From Parastagonospora avenae f. sp. tritici 18332-5 (Eukaryota; Ascomycota; Dothideomycetes; Pleosporales; Phaeosphaeriaceae), in contig JAFJTR010000042.1 in NCBI GenBank assembly GCA_022559985.1, positions 62,001 through 126,000 of the forward strand: DNA of 64,000 bases. Direction: 5' to 3'. Under the pieces are notes generated by a model. That model was not told the DNA's origin, did not search any database, and saw nothing but the letters and a program-made list of their open reading frames with translations. Made by a program: the position numbers and the translations under genes. Shown piece after piece: positions 32,051-42,300 of this stretch. The first letter of the stretch is position 1, and every line of letters begins with the position of its first letter.

Positions 32051-32884
32051 CTAAACATCCGCCTCAGGCATAGCATTCGCATTGGCCCAGTCTTTGACAT
32101 GTTCAAAATTCCTACACACATGCTCACTCTCGTAATCCGGCCAATACCCATCCTTCCCTTCCACCGGCTGAAACGTAAAAACATTCACATCCGCCATGCA
32201 CATCAGATTCATGCGCAGAATCTCAATGCAATGGTCCAAGTGCGCGCGCACCTTACCCGGCTCGTCGTTCGTGTCGCTCCACCACAGCTTCGTGTAGTAA
32301 TCCGGGTATGTGGACATGCGCAAAAGGTTCAGGCAGTGCAGTTGATGGAAGACTTCGAGCCCCACGCGGTAGCCGGTTTCGCCGGACGGCGAGGTGACGC
32401 GCATGGCGGTGGCGGGTTTGGCGAGTTTGGGGAAGTCCGATTCGGAGACCATTTGATCAGGCAGGTAGGCGATGTCCATCCAGGCGTTTTCGACGGCGTC
32501 GGTTATGCCGACGTATTTTGAGGAGTTGAGGGGGTTGGGGAGTGAGAATTTCACGCGCGAGTAGCCGACTTCGTGCATGGCGGGTGCTTGATGATATTAG
32601 TACGCATTGCTTAGGATTTAAGGAGTTTGTAGGGTGGACGAACAGAATATGCCGAATTGGTCCATGAGTTTTGCAGCGGAGTAGGAGGATGTGTCTTTTT
32701 GGGACATTACGGCGCATATTAAGGAGAGCATTGAGAGTGTGAAGATGAAAAGGTTGGCGAGAGTGATGTAGACATAGTTTCGCCGCCGTTGGCTCTCTTG
32801 TTTGATGTAGTTTGTGTTGAGGAGTGCGGCATCTTCGAAGTCTGGTCGATCATCCGACGATGTTGAGTCGACGTACTTCTCCAT
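32051..32884 (-). CDS. UstYa/DUF3328-family oxidase
   Basis: Two exons, 32644-32884 and 32051-32586, give 258 residues. The intron starts GTTCGT and has a clear TACTAAT branch site before AAG. A short cytosolic N-terminus leads to one membrane anchor (about residues 37-60, YVYITLANLFIFTLSMLSLI). The lumenal domain carries both family metal-type motifs: HQLHC (161-165) and HLDHC (196-200), the second followed by IEILRMNLMCMADV. UstYa proteins are oxidases of the secretory pathway that cyclise or hydroxylate secreted peptide cores (ustiloxin, cyclochlorotine and related pathways). Here the gene is divergent from the repeat-precursor gene at 34287, with 1.4 kb between starts, which makes that precursor the obvious candidate substrate. 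Confidence 0.9.
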
Positions 32885-34286
32885 TGTGATTGTTTCGTTT
32901 CGAGATCTAGTCGATAGATGTGAAGATATTGTGAACCTTGGAAGATGAAGATATTCTTCGACCAGCGATGTGAAAGTAAATTCGTGCCGGACGATGATAT
33001 GCGAAAGAAGGTGCGAACCGCGACAGTCGTGAACAGTAGACGGCTGTGTCTCTCAATTGCGAGTGTAGTATGGTAGCAAGAACCGGCGAGGCATTAAGCA
33101 AACGGGATCATACGCCGCATGTAACACACCCCATCAGGCATAGATGCCGCCTTCCCAAGGCAACATTAGCCAGCCAGCCCCAACACCTGCAACGTCAATT
33201 CGTGACAAGCTTTTGACAAGCCTTCTGCGACACGCAACGCGGACCGCGTCTCATCTTCCTGTTGGTCAACACGGCGTTTAGGTTTCGAAATGCACGCTAA
33301 GCCAAGCCATGAATCTCTTGGCCCTTCACCACTGTTTCATCTTGGCGGCGCTAGCACAACAGGGCCAAACTCACTATCGTTTACCACTTTTGACACAAAG
33401 ATGGAACAAAGTGCTTGGAGATCGTGGAAAAGCCTTCGTCTTGGCTTGCGTATTCCAGTGTCGTGGAATATACTGGGGGCGGCTCAGATAGACCTGGATT
33501 TCGGGGCCTAGCTCATTACGACATCGCCGCTCGAGCCTCTACCCGCGAGAGAGTAAGACCGGATTACTTCGCGTACTCAAGACTACTGCAGTAGGGTAAG
33601 ATAAGGTTTAGATGCCTTCGTGAGCCTTGGTATACTGAGTCTACACATGCTGTACTCATATGATGGAAGTGATCACTTTGCTCTTCCTCGCCCCGTGGAA
33701 CCTGAAACGCATTGTCTGTTAGATCAGACTGTGCCTCCCGAGGTGATTTGGTGTGGTACATGCTTGGTATCCACTTCAGCCTATGGCGATGTTACTGCAT
33801 GCGGTTGTGAAAGCGGAAGTGTGGACCCGCATGCGTTTTTCTTTCGCCATGCCTTGGCGGCTAAGGAGCTTGACACAAGCTGCTATAACCGTTCTTGGAC
33901 AAGGCTTGATGGTAGCTCGGTGTGTCGTTGGTGGAGATAATGGCCTAGACTATGCGTGCGATGTCTTGCGTCCCGAGATCGAAAGCAATGTGGAGCCCTT
34001 GTTTGTGGGAGCCGCCAGGAGTGCCCAGGGCAGGACTATCTTCATCGTCCGCAGTCAATGCGGCATCGTCTCAGGTGCTCGAGTTTTGCCCAAGGAGTTA
34101 AGCGATGTCAAGAGGTGAAGTGATGGTCGTCTTATATAGTGTGAGCAAGTTCCATGAAGAGATGAGGCAGGCGTTGAACGTGCTCATTCCTTCGCACAAC
34201 CTTCTCATACAGTTTCATCTATTCGTCTCTGCTGGCAGACCTTTCGTTCAAACGACATTTATAAATAACACTTACAATCTTTCATC
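32885..34286. other. Divergent intergenic region of the peptide locus
   Basis: About 1.4 kb between the UstYa-like start and the precursor start. Small plus-strand frames (33620-33940, 33753-34118) lack features of real genes. A TATATAG word at 34133-34139 and a C/T-rich stretch near 34200-34230 probably belong to the precursor promoter. Confidence 0.45.
34132..34140 (+). promoter_or_regulatory. TATA-like element of the repeat-precursor gene
   Basis: TTATATAGT lies about 150 bp before the start codon at 34287, followed by pyrimidine-rich sequence typical of fungal transcription starts. A second A/T word, TTTATAAATAA, is only about 20 bp from the ATG and is more likely leader sequence. Confidence 0.35.
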
Positions 34287-35499
34287 ATGAGATTTTCAGT
34301 TCTAGCACTTTCGGCACTTGCTGCCTCCACCTCGGCCTATGTTGTACCAGAGGCACAGAAGAATAGCGTAGCTGCACGCATGGTGGTAAGTCTTCCATAT
34401 TTATTAAAGTGGTGAGCTGTCACTAATGTCTATAATAGGGAAGTGGATCTGTCCAAGCTTCAAACCTTGTTGCTGCTCTCGCTAGCCGTGACGTCGAGGC
34501 TCGTGAGCCTCACCACAAAGGAAAGGGCAAGGGCAACGGTGCCGGAAAGAAGAATAATGCTCGTCAAGTAGACGATGAAGAGGAAGACGATGCCCACTGG
34601 GCCGACCTTCACACCCGTGACCCCGAGCCCCATCACAAAGGCAAGGGCAAGAACGCTGGCCAGGGCCAGGGCAAGAAGAACCAGCGCGATCTTAGAGACA
34701 GTAATGAGGATGATGTAGACCTGGAGACTCGTGCCCCTCACCACAAGGGCAAAGGCAGTGGCAAAGGCAACGGCAAGAACAAGAACAACCAGCGCGATGT
34801 TGACGACGAGGAAGACGACTTCGACCTCGAGACCCGTGCCCCTCACCATAAGGGTAAAGGCAAGAACGCCGGTCAGGGCCAAGGCCAGGGAAAGAAGAAC
34901 AACAAGGTCCGCGATGCCTCACCAGAACCCCACCACAAGGGCAAGGGCAAGAACGCCGGTCAGGGTCAGGGCCAGGGCAAGAAGAACAACGCCCGCCAGG
35001 TTGAGCTTTCACAAGAGGAGGATGACGCTCACTGGGCTGATCTCCACACTCGCAACCCTGAGCCGCACCACAAGGGCAAGGGCAAGAACGCCGGTCAGGG
35101 CCAGGCTCAAGGCCAGGGCAAGAAGAACAACAACCGTCGTGAAGCCTCTCCTGAACCTCACCACANNNNNNNNNNNNNNNNNNNNNNNNNNNNNNNNNNN
35201 NNNNNNNNNNNNNNNNNNNNNNNNNNNNNNNNNNNNNNNNNNNNNNNNNNNNNNNNNNNNNNNACCACAAGGGCAAGGGCAAGAACGCCGGTCAGGGCCA
35301 GGCTCAAGGCCAGGGCAAGAAGAACAACAACCGTCGTGAAGCCTCTCCTGAACCTCACCACAAAGGAAAGGGCAAGAACGCCGGCCAGGGCCAAGGCAAG
35401 AAGAACAACAACCGCCGTGAAGCCTCTCCCGAGCCTCACCATAAAGGCAAGGGGAAGAACGCTGGCCAGGGCCAGGGTCAAGGCAAGAAGAACAACTAG
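34287..35499 (+). CDS. Secreted tandem-repeat peptide precursor (KEP/RiPP-like), interrupted by an assembly gap
   Basis: Two exons, 34287-34385 and 34439-35499 (GTAAGT intron with CTAAT branch site, phase 0). Exon 1 codes for a signal peptide (MRFSVLALSALAASTSA) and a short pro-segment. Exon 2 is an array of basic units beginning HHKGKGK, with His-His at 34511, 34631, 34739, 34844, 34931, 35066, 35159, 35356 and 35437. Each core is rich in Gly, Lys, Gln and Asn, usually NAGQGQ(G/A)QG, and most are followed by KK. Before every His-His an Arg is followed by one to three X-Ala/X-Pro dipeptides. Several units are parted by acidic spacers ending LETR or LHTR. The 98 N at 35166-35263 shift the frame as deposited; the true gap length must be a multiple of three, or the contigs overlap. 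Protein length about 320 residues if they overlap. No known family was recognised. Confidence 0.8.
34511..35499 (+). repeat. Tandem repeat array inside the precursor gene, unit about 81-135 bp
   Basis: At least eight basic units on CACCAC-AAG-GGCAAGGGC-like DNA. The early four units have acidic spacers and are more diverged. The last units (93 or 81 bp) are nearly identical in DNA, indicating recent expansion or homogenisation. Confidence 0.9.
35166..35263. other. Assembly gap (98 N) within the repeat array
   Basis: The 99 nt left of the gap (35067-35165) are identical to the 99 nt right of it (35264-35362). The two contig ends may simply overlap. Removing one copy plus the N (197 nt) restores the reading frame across the locus. 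Confidence 0.95.
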
Positions 35500-36030
35500 T
35501 TGTTGACCGAGTCCATAATATTCGAATATTTTGAAGCTGGATGAGAACGGGAGTGCGATTCAAGGGCGCATGGGGATGAGTGGTGGAGATTTTCTTTATA
35601 CCTGTATAGTTGTTGACGAAGGTGTCTTTGTTTGTATGTAAATGGCGTGTAAAAAGAATCGATCGAGCAGTAATGTCATCGTAATCATCGAACTTCTTCG
35701 GGCTCCTGTCGACGAATCGTGAATGGCCTTTGTGTTCATGATCTAATAGCACATTGGTGGTCGCATTCAGCGAAGCAACTGCCGAATTGCCTCAGATAGT
35801 AGTCACATGAGTCAGTATGTAGTTGCGCGAAATAGAGCATGAAGTGTTTTTAGAGTGTGGGTATGAGGTTTCAATCACGTCGCGTCTGTGCACTAGAACA
35901 GCCCAGGACTAGCGCCACAATACCGAACGGAGCTCGAAACTTCCAAGAGTGGGGTATCGATTTGTTTGCATGAGCTTCATGACTCCGTTTTGCCAAGTGT
36001 ACGACTTCTCAATCAAGTAGCAAAGCGCGC
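35500..36030. other. Intergenic between convergent precursor and regulator genes
   Basis: About 530 bp of 3' flanks; no gene seen. Confidence 0.5.
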
Positions 36031-38766
36031 TCAGAGATCGAGATCAGGCATTTGCAAATCATCGCCGGCTTCCATCCTACCCATCAGGTATATTGAGCCC
36101 GAAAACCAGTCTTGGGACGGATGCTGGCTTCCTCCTGGAAGTCCCATGCCAGGAACTTCCAAACCAGTTACTCCGCCCACATTCTGGCTTTGCGTGTAGG
36201 TTTCGAAGCCCTCTGCTGGTGCGGTTCCATAGTTCGACATTGGCCAACCTGAATTCGGCATGAGACCCAGAGCGCTCAGATAAGGGTCAAAGTCTGTCAT
36301 GTAATTGGGGTCAAACTGGGATCCATCCGCGGAATTGTAGTAGCTTGGCTGACTAGGTGAGAATGTTTGCGCCAAGGTGGTATTATCTTGGGACTTTGCT
36401 TGTAGGTATAGTTTTGCAACTCGGAGGAAAAGGTTGCACATCTTGTACAGCTTGTCGGCACCTTCTGAGAGGGAGCGGCAAGCCTCAAGACTCTTCACAA
36501 AGTCCTCGAGAGATGGAAGATCTGTGAAGTCTGTGTTCTGGATGAGGTTACAGACGATTACGATAAAGCTGCAGCACATGTTAGTAACCTGCAAAATGGT
36601 TCACTGAGACACTTGCGGTGTGAAGGGTGCCTGTTCGCCTTGTTAGCTGGTATAATGAAGCGTATGATCTTGGATTATGAACCTGTAGAATTGACCAATG
36701 AATATAGCCTGACCAGAGGTACTCATTTCCAGCAACGTTGAACCGGTCGTTGCACCGCATGTGGGCCACAAGAGCCGCCCGGGCTGATTCCAAACACTCA
36801 TCATTGAAGGTGACGTTATCTGGACTGACTGCCCTCTGTATCAATGAGCACGTTGAGTAGTGCATAACAACGTCCGAGTAGAAGAATACATCCTCCAGCT
36901 CTGCTAGTGTACCCTTCTTGTTTTTGTCGACGCCAGGCGATTGCGACGCACCACGCTTGCGCTTCGATGGTAGCTCTGTCTCGTTAGGACCAGTAAAGTT
37001 GGTGGTCGCATTCTGACCTTGAACGTCTGAAATGCTGCGCCCATTTGGCATGTCTGACACTCGTGCATCTCCCCGCTCGTACCATGCTTGATTCATTGCT
37101 TTCACCAGTTCGATTGCCGTCTGGGTCCGTTCTTCTGCAGTTCTAAGAAAAGCGGCCGGACTGAACAGCTTCTCATATGTTTGGCCTTGCACCCGCGCAA
37201 CTTTGCACCAGTATGAGAGCATCAATTTCGAGTCTGGACTTCCCGGTGATGGCTGGCTATCGCCGAAGAACGGCAGAGATATGTCGTAGTCCTGGATGAA
37301 ACTTGCGCGACCCAGCCGAAGTGACATGGTCTTGTCAAACATATAGATCATCCAGAATATATGCATCTTACTGTTGCGGTCCTCTTCGATGTCGTTAACA
37401 TAGGTCGTGTATCGGTGATATCCTAAAGTCTGGCAGAGCCTTGCTGCTGTGCCAACCATTACGGAAGTGAGCGACGGTCGGCTCATCTCAACAGCCCATG
37501 CGCCGCCTAACATCAAAGCCATGATGTTTTCGTAGCTCGCGACCATGAATATATCAAGCTGGCTTACTGCAACCTCCATTTGAAGCTTACACTGGCTGAC
37601 ATATGTCATGTTATCTTCCTTGTTCATCCCTTCTAGGGGGTAAATGGCATACTCTTCGACGATGATGTGTATTATACCATACGCAAGCATTCTTCGAGTA
37701 GAGCCGCATCCTCCTGGGTTGTAATATGCATCGTAGATAATGTCTTTCAAATTCTTCATCTGGAGAAACGGAAATAGCAGAGCAAGTGACATCGTCGGAT
37801 TTTCTGATGTATTCAGTACAACTGAATACAATCTGTCTGGACCACTTACTGCTCGCCTCGTCCACCATATTGCTTACTGCATCCCAAGGTGGCTTCGCCA
37901 GTGTTTCTGGATCTAGCTCCGCGAAGGAACGATTGATCAGTGTGTAGCTAGCAGACGATGGGGCCTGGCCTTGCTGTGGGACCAATTCGTTGAGTGCGTG
38001 TAAAGCAGACTTTACTTCAGCGTTCTGCTCAATGGAAGGAGTACTGCCAACAGCCTTCTTCAGTAGCTCTCGTGCATAATCAGACTGGCTAGCAATTGCT
38101 GTTTCACCCTCGAAAGGCGCTGGCGTGCCTGCCTCCTCCAAAGTTCCCGGGCTCCTGCCGGCCGTTCTACGGCTCGACCGGGACTGGCTGCTTATTTCTG
38201 TAGAGTCTCTTCGTAAGTCGAGATCACCAAGTTTTGTGGCAAGGCTCGCCAGGACATTTTCAATGCCTGCAAGCCGGTCTTCTATGCGGTCGATTTTCTT
38301 TTCGCTGAGTTCCATGTTAGCTACCTTTACGACACCTGAATATGGTAGCAAAGATCGCAACGAATAGTGTTCAGATGCTATACAATGATGCTACAAAAAA
38401 TCTTAGCGTTGACTCACTATTCTTCGGATATATGCACCCTTTGTCGTTGTGCTTTTTGGGTAGGTGCTGTTGTGGTGCAAGCTTGTCCGATCAGTTGTGC
38501 TGAAATTTGCATTACGCATGAAACTCACTTAATTTGCTTGCTTTACAGTTGGAGCACGGCATAAGGCGGTCGCATCGAATTCTTGTTGAAAGACATGTCA
38601 ACAATACGCATACATAGTTGCCTCATGAACTGACTTTCTGTTTCGACAGGAGTCACACTACAATGAGTTGTTAGCATTGGTTCGATGCGAGATGCGTGGA
38701 TCGGCATACAGCACGCTTAGAGGCAGAGCCATCGTGTGAAACATCCATGTCGTCTCCATCGTCCAT
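36031..38766 (-). CDS. Zn2Cys6 transcription factor with fungal_trans domain
   Basis: Eight exons: 38710-38766, 38635-38657, 38529-38581, 38418-38438, 37850-38335, 36683-37803, 36617-36630 and 36031-36568, giving 770 residues. The DNA-binding cluster is spread over exons 2-4 and reads C20-x2-C23-x6-C30-x5-C36-x2-C39-x6-C46 with the RNRKIRCDR core. A short coiled coil (EKKIDRIEDRLAGIENVLASL) for dimerisation follows. The middle homology region has GGAWAVEMSRPS, AARLCQTLGYHR and FWMIYMFDKTMSLRLGR. The conserved APFTPFIVIV block is rebuilt only if the 14-nt exon 7 is followed by a GC-AG intron. The gene is divergent from the ABC transporter (607 bp between starts) and convergent with the precursor, so it is a good candidate pathway regulator. 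Confidence 0.88.
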
Positions 38767-39373
38767 TTTGAACTTGTGGCTTGTGGAAGTGAATTCCGCT
38801 AAACACGAGTGAGTGCGATGGTAAGAGAAGAGTTCGGGCACGGAGCTCTAGAGCTCCGCAACGCCGAAGTCTAGCAGATGGTTATGTCATCAATAGCTCA
38901 ATGCAGCCACCAGGCAACAGCGACACGATTTCTCCAGAACTGGGAAGAATCATTGTGCATCAAGAGATTGTCCAATGCTGCATAATTGGTAGTATCTTAT
39001 TGTTCTGGACTTCCTTCTATCGGATTTGCAGAGTGTCTTAATCTCGGTCCTACTGTTGTTCATCTCGTTGGCTTGATCTTGTATTAGTCTGCAAAGGTTC
39101 CTAGCTTAAGGCAAGAAGAGATACCTACAAGGATCGAATGCGCCGAGCGCAATCGCGAAACGGTGACGTCGACCGGTGCGCCACAAAACCGTTCGAAAAC
39201 GGATGCACGCATCGACTCACTGAATTATCGCGAATCGTTCACGAATCAGGGGTCTGAGGTTCCGGGCGCCGCGGGCTCCGATCAACTACCACGTCTTCCT
39301 ATAGCTGACAGACGTGCACACCCGTTTGCAAGGAGTTGTCGCAACACGCAGCTAGCCGTTTTAATCCTTACAC
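38767..39373. other. Divergent promoter region, Zn2Cys6 regulator / ABC transporter
   Basis: About 600 bp with no coding frame of note. CGG triplets for Zn2Cys6 binding may be present, but no clear spaced CGG pair stands out by eye. Confidence 0.45.
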
Positions 39374-42300
39374 ATGTCGCTCGCTGAGAAGGAGCACTCG
39401 CCGTCGCCAACACGGCGTGAAAGCGACAATGCAAAAAATCGTACAAATGATGGCAAGAATAGTCCTGATGAAACGGGAAGGGGAATGAATCCCTACTTTG
39501 TGAGTCTCTCTGAGCGCTGACCAAGAAGACGTGGCTAACATCTCAACAGCGTATTTTCACATACGCCGATGCGCTGAGTTGGACCCTTGATATCGTGGCT
39601 TTCGTTGCAGCCATTGCTGCTGGCGTACTGCTGCCGTTGATGAACTTAGTATTTGGTAAATTCGTGACTAGCTTCACGGGTTTTGGTACTGGCGCAATTT
39701 CGGCAGCGACATATCGCGCAGATGTCAACAAATTCACGTCAGTCTGATACACTTGTGCATATCAAATATGCAGCTAACTTGTATCAGATTGTACTTCATT
39801 TACCTCTTCGTTGCGAAGTTTGTGTTGGTGTACATTCACTCAGTAAGTAGCTAGGCCGATGGATTTCAGCTTCTACTCGGAATAATTTCACAAGGAATAG
39901 CAGCTGCTCACATAGTACAGGTATGCATTTCAATTGCCGCTATACGAACTACAAAGGCTCTCCGCGTCGACTTCATCAAGCATATCTTACGGCAGAACAT
40001 TGCATACTTCGACTCCGAGTCTATTGCTTCCGTCACTACTCAGGCAACTACGAACGGAAACAATGCATCCAATGGAATTTCTGAGAAGTTGAGCATGGTA
40101 ATCCAAGCAGTGTCCACTTTTGTATCGGCATTCGTTGTCGCATTCACTGTTCAATGGAAACTCACGCTGATAACTATATGCGTTGTTCCCACCATCGTAG
40201 TGGCTGTGGGCATATGCGTCACTCTTGCCACCAAGCTTGAGTCCCGTCAACTCGAAATCTACTCAACGGCAGGTTTGTTGGCTGAAGAAGTCTTTTCTTC
40301 TATTCGCACGGTGCATGCTTTCTGGCTCAACCCTTTGCTGTTGCGCAAATTTGACAAGTTCCTGGACGAGGCCATGGCCATTGGCATGAAGCTCTCACCC
40401 GTATTCGCTGTACTATTTTCGACCGAGTTCTTCTGCGTGTATGCAGCGTATGGATTGGCGTTCTGGCAGGGTATCAGAATGTACTTTAGCGGGGAGATTC
40501 GCGAAAGTGGTGACGTGTAAGTTGCGTTACGACTTCTTGACATAGCACAGCTGATCAGTATAGCATCACGGTAATCTTTGCAGTGATCGTTGCAGCTACA
40601 GCAATGACGACTGTAGCGCCTAATGGGATGACTTTTGCGAAAGCAGCTTCGTCCGCCCAAGAACTGTTCCGAACGATTGATCGGAAATCGGAGATTGACC
40701 CATTGCGCGATGAGGGAATCGTTCCGGAGACTTGCAACGGGGTTATTGAAATCAAGGATATTACATTTGCTTATCCTGCAAGAGCAGACACTACTGTCTT
40801 GAGTGGACTTACATTGTCCGCGCCAGCACGCCAGACAACCGCTTTAGTTGGAGCAAGTGGTTCTGGAAAATCCACCATCATCGGTTTACTCGGTATGCAT
40901 CTTGTGTGTGTCAATTGCTAAACCCAACACTGATGTGTCGTCCGTAGAACGGTGGTATGATCAGCCTAGTGGAATGATAACTCTTGATGGCATCGACATC
41001 CGCGACCTAAATCTGACCTGGTTGAGAACCAACATCCGTCTCGTGCAGCAAGAGCCTGTGCTATTTTCCGGTACAGTCTATGAGAACGTCGCTTCTGGAC
41101 TCTTTGGGACAGATAAGGCAAATCTGCCTGAAGCTGAGCAGCATGCTTTGATCGAAAAAGCATGCAAAGATGCCTATGCTGATGAGTTCATTGCCCAGCT
41201 TCCCAAGGTATGTCTTCGCATTCGGGCTGCGGCTCACTGCTAAGTTGCACAGGGCTATGACACCCAGCTCGGCGAACGTGCCATGAACCTCTCAGGTGGA
41301 CAAAAGCAAAGAATTGCCATTGCACGCAGCATTGTCTCCGAGCCGACAGTACTTCTCCTCGATGAAGCCACGAGCGCCCTCGATCCCAAAGCCGAAAAGA
41401 TTGTTCAGCAAGCGCTTGATCGGGTTTCGAAGAATCGCACAACGATCGTCATTGCCCATAAGCTTTCTACGATTCGGACAGCTGAAAACATTGCTGTCTT
41501 GGCAAATGGAATCGTCGTCGAACAGGGTACGCACGAGGAGCTGTTGAAACTCGATGGAGCATATGGTAAGTATTGAGAAGAACAATACTTTCACACCAAC
41601 AAAAGCTGACCAACTCTTAAAGCTCGTCTGGTGAATGCACAAGATCTTGGGCAAGCTGAGAGCGACGAAGCTGTAGACGAAGAGAAGACCACTCAAAGAA
41701 TCGCCCTTGTTCGAACACAGACACAGACACACGGTGCGCCTCAAGACTCCATTGATCCGAAAAAGGACGGCGCAGACATCAATTTGATTAGCTGTATCTT
41801 CATTGTACTGAAAGAGCAAAGCCATCTCTGGAAATTGTTCATTGTTCTCGCCATCGCGACGATCGTTGGAGGTAAGAATGGCACACTGCGATTGCGATTA
41901 TGAGGCTGACAATTATAGGTGCGGCGTATCCAGCCCAAGCCATATTGTTTTCACGGGTGATTGGAGCGTTCCAACGACCGCCGAGTGAAGGGGTTGGTCA
42001 AGGCGACTTCTACTCTCTAATGTTTTTCATTATCGCGATCGCCATCCTCATGGTATTTGCTACCGTTGGATGGGTCAGCAACATCGTCGCACAGCACGTG
42101 TCTAGAAGGTACAGGCATGAGATATTCGAACTGATTGCAAAGCAAGACATGGCCTTTTTCGACGATGAAGCCAATGCCAGTGGAGCGCTAGCCTCGAACC
42201 TCTCGAACTATCCCAACAACATGGCCGAACTCCTGGGCTTCAACATCATGCTCATCGGCATCAACATCGTCAACATCCTCTCCAGCTCCGTCCTCGCTAT

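Noticed and set aside
33620..34118. Overlapping plus-strand frames between the UstYa-like and precursor genes
   Set aside because: No signal peptide, motif or splice structure; more likely promoter sequence.
34511..35499. Copper-binding ATCUN motif at the mature N-terminus
   Set aside because: Forms starting X-Pro-His have Pro at position two, which blocks ATCUN geometry, and after dipeptide trimming the N-terminus would be His-His, not X-X-His. Other metal binding by His-His is still possible.
34511..35499. Classical alpha-pheromone precursor
   Set aside because: The processing layout is similar, but the cores lack the Trp/Cys-containing pheromone pattern and are strongly basic and Gly-rich.
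34511..35499. CRISPR-like or satellite array
   Set aside because: The repeats are in-frame protein-coding units behind a signal peptide in a eukaryotic genome.
34460..35752. Long antisense frames across the repeat array
   Set aside because: A by-product of the repeats on the opposite strand; they cross the N gap and contain Cys/Ser-rich low-complexity sequence with no start context.
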